Shown here in pieces: positions 23,832-27,818 of a stretch of 27,818 nucleotides of DNA (position 1 is the first letter of the stretch; each line of letters begins with the position of its first letter). Origin of the DNA: Pseudomonadota bacterium (GTDB taxonomy: Bacteria > Pseudomonadota > Alphaproteobacteria > Rhizobiales > Rhizobiaceae); NCBI GenBank assembly GCA_023428515.1, contig JAEYXI010000045.1:1-27818 (forward strand). Direction: 5' to 3'. Position numbers and translations under genes: made by a program. Under the pieces are notes generated by a model. That model had not been told where the DNA came from. It worked only from the letters and a program-made list of their open reading frames with translations, and did no database searches.

Positions 23832-26656
23832 GCTGGCTGCCGCTCAGCTTCGGCTTCCCCGCCATACTGTGGGGCCTGCTCGCCCTGCCGGTCATCTGGT
23901 GGTTGTTGCGGCTGACGCCGCCCAAACCGCAGACGGAAGTCTTCCCGCCGCTGAGGATTCTCGCCCGCGTCCTGCGCAAGGAAGAGACACCGCATCAGAG
24001 CCCGTGGTGGCTGACGCTGCTTCGCCTGCTGATGGCCGCGCTTGTCGTTCTGGCGCTGGCCGAGCCGATCTGGAATCCGCGCGAGCGGCTGCCGACCGAG
24101 GGCTCGGCGCTGGCGCTGGTCATCGACAATGGCTGGGCGAGCGCCCGCGACTGGGACCGTCGCGTCGCTACCGCCGAACGGCTGATCGCCGACGCCAACG
24201 CCACCGGCTCGCCCGTCGTCCTCGCCTTCACCGCCGAGAAGCCCAATGCCGAGATCGGCCCCTTCGATGCGGCGGCTGCGCGCGACAAGCTCAATGTCGC
24301 CGAGCCGCGTCCGGTGCCTGTCGACCGGCAGGCGATCTATGCGCGTGTGGCCGCAGCACTCGACCAGCTGCCCGGCGCTTCGGTCGCCGTGCTCGCCGAC
24401 GGGCTTGCCGCGCCAGGCGACGAAGCCGCCTTCAACGCCCTGCTTGGCCGTGATCCGGCGCACGTCTTCTGGGCCGTTCCCGACCGCCTCGACATGGTCG
24501 GCCTGACCGCCGCCGAGAACGAGGTCACGGGCTTCACCCTTTCCGCCGTCCGCGCGCCGGGCGATCCCGCGCCGCGCCGGGTGACAGCCGGGGCGTTCGA
24601 CGAGAAAGGCCGCCGCATCGCCGACGCGGTCATCAGCTTCGGCGCAGGCCAGTCGACCGGCACCGGCGAGATGACGGTGCCTTTCGAATTGCGCAACGAC
24701 TTCTCCTCGATCGCCATCGACGGCGAAGAGCAGGCGGCCGCGGTGCGCGTGCTCGACGACAACGCCAAGCGCCGTCGCGTCGGGCTTCTCTCGCAGGCCG
24801 AGGCCGACCAGGCGCAGCCGCTGCTGTCGCCGCTCTATTACATCACCCGCGCGCTTGCCCCCTTTGCCGACCTCGTCGAGCCGTCGAGCCAGGACCTCGC
24901 CGAGGCGATCCCGCAGATCCTCGAGCAGAAGCCCGCGATGATCGTCATGGCCGATGTCGGCACCATTCCCGAGGCGGCGCGCCAGCAACTCATCGAATGG
25001 GTCAGGAACGGCGGCACGCTGGTGCGCTTCGCCGGTTCCAGGCTGGCCGCCGCCGGCAATGACGAGGACCTGCTGCCGGTCCGTCTGCGTCTCGGCGAAC
25101 GCTCGATGGGCGGCGCCCTGTCCTGGACGACGCCGCAGCCAGTCACTGAATTCCCTGCCGCCGGCCCGTTCGCGGACCTGTCGCCGCCAAGCGAGGTCAC
25201 CGTCACCCGCCAGGTGCTCGCCGAACCGACCTCCGACATCGTCGAGCGGACATGGGCGAACCTCGCCGACGGCACGCCACTCGTCACTGGTGCGCGGAGG
25301 GAGCGCGGCACGCTGGTGCTCTTCCACGTGACACCCGAAGCGACCTGGTCGAACCTGCCGATCTCCGGCACCTTCGTCGAGATGCTGCGCCGCATCGTGC
25401 AGCTGTCCCGCAATCAGGGCGCCGTCGCCGCCAACGCGGAAGGCCAGGCCGGCTCGCTGGCGCCCTACCGCATGATATCGGCCGACGGCATGCTGGTGCC
25501 GCCGACGCCTGACGCGCGTCCCCTGACTGTCGGCTCGGGCGGGGTCCCGGTCACTATAGAGAATCCGCCCGGACTTTATGGCTCGGAGGAGGGCGTGGTC
25601 GCCCACAACCTCCTCAAGGCCGATGCCGCCTTCGCGCCGCTCGTCCGTCCGAGCGTGACTGCGCCGGTGACTGAAGTGCGCTATGCTCTCGACGAATCGC
25701 GTGACCTGAAAGGGCCGCTCGTGGCTGCCGCTCTGGCGCTCATGGTGCTCGATACGCTTGCCGTCTTCTGGATGGGCGGGCTGCTGTCGCGCCGTCCTCG
25801 CATCCCGCCGCGTTCCGCTGGTGCGACGGCTGCGGCCCTGCTTCTCGCCGTCGGCCTGACCCTTTCTCCCGACGCAGCCCGCGCGCAGCAGGATACCAAG
25901 CCCGGCGACGAGGAGGCGATGGCTGCGGTGTCCACCACCCGCCTTGCCTATGTCGTCACTGGCGATTCCTCCGTCGATTCGATCAGCCGCGCCGGCCTTG
26001 CTGGCCTCTCGCGCTTCCTCGTCGAGAAGACGGCGCTGGAGCCCGGCGAGCCGGCGGGTGTAAACATCGCGACCGACGAGCTTTCCTTCTATCCGCTCAT
26101 CTACTGGCCGGTGGACGCCAATGCCGAGATGCCGAGCGAAGAGGCGATCGCCCGCATCGACGCCTACATGCAGGGCGGCGGCACCGTGCTCTTCGACACC
26201 CGCGACCAGTATTCGACCGGCATCGACGCCGGCTCGGCCAGCCCGGCCACGGAGCGGCTGCGCGACATACTGAGCAACCTCAACGTACCGCCGCTGGAGC
26301 CGGTCCCTGAGGACCACGTGCTCACCAAATCCTTCTTCATCCTTCCGGAATTCCCCGGCCGCTTCAACGGCAGCCCGCTCTGGGTCGAGACCTCGCTCGA
26401 CGCGCAGAATGTCGACAACCGCCCGGTCCGCACCGGCGACGGCGTCTCGCCGATCATGATCACCGCCAACGACTTCGCCGGCGCCTGGGCGATCGACGCA
26501 GACGGCAACCCTATGCTGCCGACGGTGCCCTCCGACCCCATGCAGCGCGTCTACGCGCTACGCTCCGGGGTGAACATCATGATGTACATGCTGACCGGCA
26601 ACTACAAATCCGACCAGGTGCATGTGCCGGTCCTGCTCGAGAGGCTGGGGCAGTAG
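23828..26656 (+). CDS. BatA-N / DUF4159 membrane protein
   Basis: This large 942-residue protein begins with the BatA-type region: two helices (about 8-28 and 58-77) around a basic loop. A vWA-like domain starts ALVIDNGWAS, where the metal site DxSxS is degraded to DNGWAS. A middle region contains VMADVGTIPEAARQQLIEWVRNGG, resembling glutamine-amidotransferase-like folds. Next comes a helix (about 632-653) and a second hydrophobic stretch ending SPDAARA-QQ (about 665-686) that looks like an internal Sec signal peptide. DUF4159 (about 703-935, with SFYPLIYWPV and GGGTVLFDTRDQ) should be periplasmic. It is coupled to DUF58 by ATGA, and the next gene's ATG follows its stop directly. Confidence 0.87.
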   Translation: MSWLPLSFGFPAILWGLLALPVIWWLLRLTPPKPQTEVFPPLRILARVLRKEETPHQSPWWLTLLRLLMAALVVLALAEPIWNPRERLPTEGSALALVIDNGWASARDWDRRVATAERLIADANATGSPVVLAFTAEKPNAEIGPFDAAAARDKLNVAEPRPVPVDRQAIYARVAAALDQLPGASVAVLADGLAAPGDEAAFNALLGRDPAHVFWAVPDRLDMVGLTAAENEVTGFTLSAVRAPGDPAPRRVTAGAFDEKGRRIADAVISFGAGQSTGTGEMTVPFELRNDFSSIAIDGEEQAAAVRVLDDNAKRRRVGLLSQAEADQAQPLLSPLYYITRALAPFADLVEPSSQDLAEAIPQILEQKPAMIVMADVGTIPEAARQQLIEWVRNGGTLVRFAGSRLAAAGNDEDLLPVRLRLGERSMGGALSWTTPQPVTEFPAAGPFADLSPPSEVTVTRQVLAEPTSDIVERTWANLADGTPLVTGARRERGTLVLFHVTPEATWSNLPISGTFVEMLRRIVQLSRNQGAVAANAEGQAGSLAPYRMISADGMLVPPTPDARPLTVGSGGVPVTIENPPGLYGSEEGVVAHNLLKADAAFAPLVRPSVTAPVTEVRYALDESRDLKGPLVAAALALMVLDTLAVFWMGGLLSRRPRIPPRSAGATAAALLLAVGLTLSPDAARAQQDTKPGDEEAMAAVSTTRLAYVVTGDSSVDSISRAGLAGLSRFLVEKTALEPGEPAGVNIATDELSFYPLIYWPVDANAEMPSEEAIARIDAYMQGGGTVLFDTRDQYSTGIDAGSASPATERLRDILSNLNVPPLEPVPEDHVLTKSFFILPEFPGRFNGSPLWVETSLDAQNVDNRPVRTGDGVSPIMITANDFAGAWAIDADGNPMLPTVPSDPMQRVYALRSGVNIMMYMLTGNYKSDQVHVPVLLERLGQ

Positions 26657-27818
26657 ATGGATTGGTCTATCGCCTTCGAACCGCTTTTGTCGTGGGGATG
26701 GCTCGCCGCCATCCTCGTGCCGATCGCCCTGCTTGCGCTTGCCGGCCTCTTCTTCCGCCAGCGTGGTGCGTGGCTGCGCTTCGCCGCGCTCGTCGCGCTC
26801 GCCGCGGCGCTGGTCAATCCCGTTCTGTTGGATGAAGAGCGCGAGCCGCTGAAGAGCGTCGTCGCCCTCGTCGTCGACCGCAGCCAGAGCCAGGACATCG
26901 GCGACCGCCAGTCGGAGACGAGTGCGGCGCTGGAAGGGTTGCAGCAGCGGCTAGCCCGCTTCCCGCAGTTCGAGGTGCGCGTGGTCGAGGCCGGCCGCGC
27001 CGACGCCGCCGACGAACGTACCCAGACGCGCCTCTTCGGCGCGCTCGACAGCGCTTTCCGCGACGTGCCGCCCTCGCGCATCGCCCGCGCCGTCATGATC
27101 ACCGAAGGCCAGGTGCACGACGTGCCGGCGGGCGCGCAGCCCTTGCAGGCGCCGCTCCATGCGCTGATCACAGGCGACGAAGGCGAGCGCGACCGCCGCA
27201 TCCGCTTCGAGAACGCGCCGCGTTTCGGCCTCGTCGGCAAGCCGCTGCAGATGAGCTACCGCGTCATCTCCACCGATGGCGGAGAAGGCACGGTCGACGT
27301 GCGGGTCACCGTCAACGGCGAGCCGGTGTCCACCGAGCGCGCGGTGATCGGCCGGCCGATGCTGCTCGACATCGTCATCCCGAATGCCGGCCGCAACATC
27401 GTCGAGCTGTCGATCCCCGAGGCGGACGGCGAGATCACCGATACCAACAACCGCGCCATCGCCATCCTCGACGGCATCCGCGAGAACTTGCGCGTGCTGC
27501 TCGTTTCCGGCGAGCCGCATGCCGGCGAACGCACCTGGCGCAACCTGTTGAAGTCGGACGCCTCCGTCGATCTCGTGCACTTCACCATCCTGCGTCCGCC
27601 GGAGAAGCAGGACGGCACGCCCATCAACGAATTGTCGCTGATCGCCTTCCCGACCCGCGAGCTCTTCGTCGAGCGGATCGACGATTTCGACCTCATCATC
27701 TTCGACCGCTACCAGCACCGCGACGTGCTGCCGATCCTCTATTACGACTACATCGCCGAATATGTCGAAAAGGGAGGCGCGCTCTTGATCGCAGCCGGCC
27801 CCGAATATGCCGGCGACC
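26657..27818 (+). CDS. vWA-like membrane protein of the MoxR operon (3' truncated by window edge)
   Basis: This gene is open to the right edge; 387 residues are visible. Its ATG directly follows the previous TAG, so translation is coupled. Two N-terminal helices (about 12-32 and 38-56) precede a vWA-like domain whose metal site is intact (VVDRSQS, fitting DxSxS), unlike the degraded one in the neighbour. A beta-rich section follows (TVDVRVTVNGEPV and so on). Near the right edge a glutamine-amidotransferase-like segment appears: DDFDLIIFDRYQHRDVL, then YVEKGGALLIAAGPEY. The catalytic Cys/His, if any, lie outside the window. Probable partner of MoxR and DUF58 at the envelope; function unknown. 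Confidence 0.85.
   Translation, partial: MDWSIAFEPLLSWGWLAAILVPIALLALAGLFFRQRGAWLRFAALVALAAALVNPVLLDEEREPLKSVVALVVDRSQSQDIGDRQSETSAALEGLQQRLARFPQFEVRVVEAGRADAADERTQTRLFGALDSAFRDVPPSRIARAVMITEGQVHDVPAGAQPLQAPLHALITGDEGERDRRIRFENAPRFGLVGKPLQMSYRVISTDGGEGTVDVRVTVNGEPVSTERAVIGRPMLLDIVIPNAGRNIVELSIPEADGEITDTNNRAIAILDGIRENLRVLLVSGEPHAGERTWRNLLKSDASVDLVHFTILRPPEKQDGTPINELSLIAFPTRELFVERIDDFDLIIFDRYQHRDVLPILYYDYIAEYVEKGGALLIAAGPEYAGD

Noticed and set aside
23807..26317. Minus-strand 836-codon frame opposite the DUF4159 gene
   Set aside because: Very long but low-complexity (Arg/Gly/Asp/His-rich), no domain recognised; the plus strand has coupled starts and known domains.

Overview
The window is ordinary-looking chromosome from a high-GC alphaproteobacterium, most likely Hyphomicrobiales of the Mesorhizobium/Phyllobacteriaceae type. 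This rests on the gene set and sequence style (a fbcFBC-type cytochrome bc1 operon, DUF1285-Nudix-cca, MoxR-DUF58-DUF4159, SoxR, trmL, aerobic hemF) and is an inference, not a database match. I see no insertion sequence, prophage, CRISPR array, rRNA or tRNA gene.

Layout. 1-5009 is read rightward: a truncated animal-type heme peroxidase, a CorA divalent cation transporter, two overlapping MaoC-fold hydratases, and a CmlA/FloR-family phenicol exporter. The exporter is preceded by an 8-codon leader ORF and a series of hairpins that look like a chloramphenicol-type translational attenuator. 5056-13306 is read leftward. In transcription order it holds an unknown 146-aa protein, two overlapping half-size ABC exporters (probably a heterodimer), a DUF6665-like small protein, petABC (Rieske protein, cytochrome b, cytochrome c1), and apt (adenine salvage). 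13584-18893 is mostly rightward: trmL (tRNA wobble methylation), soxR with a clear SoxR box, a leftward unknown 85-aa gene, hemF (heme synthesis), a DUF1772 membrane protein, a DbpA-like DEAD-box RNA helicase and a secreted DUF1344 protein. After a DUF1059 gene, the leftward operon DUF1285-Nudix-cca shares a stop-codon CTAG with it. From 21875 to the right edge is a MoxR ATPase, DUF58, DUF4159/BatA and vWA-like membrane protein operon, cut by the window end.

How the genes work together. petABC (complex III) and hemF (heme supply) serve aerobic respiration. corA, apt, cca and trmL are housekeeping genes. The MoxR-DUF58-DUF4159 block probably forms a cell-envelope ATPase/vWA chaperone system of unknown job.

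The most interesting signals are regulatory. First, the leader peptide MESKSSDR before the FloR-like exporter matches the K-x-x-D-K/R-stop pattern of the cmlA leader and is followed by mutually competing hairpins. Second, a SoxR box contains the soxR ribosome-binding site and forms a 19-bp-spacer SoxR-type promoter that faces away from soxR into trmL. Third, a 20-bp palindrome lies at the exact centre of the divergent DUF1285/moxR intergenic region. All coordinates and pairings were worked out by eye; no search or folding program was run.
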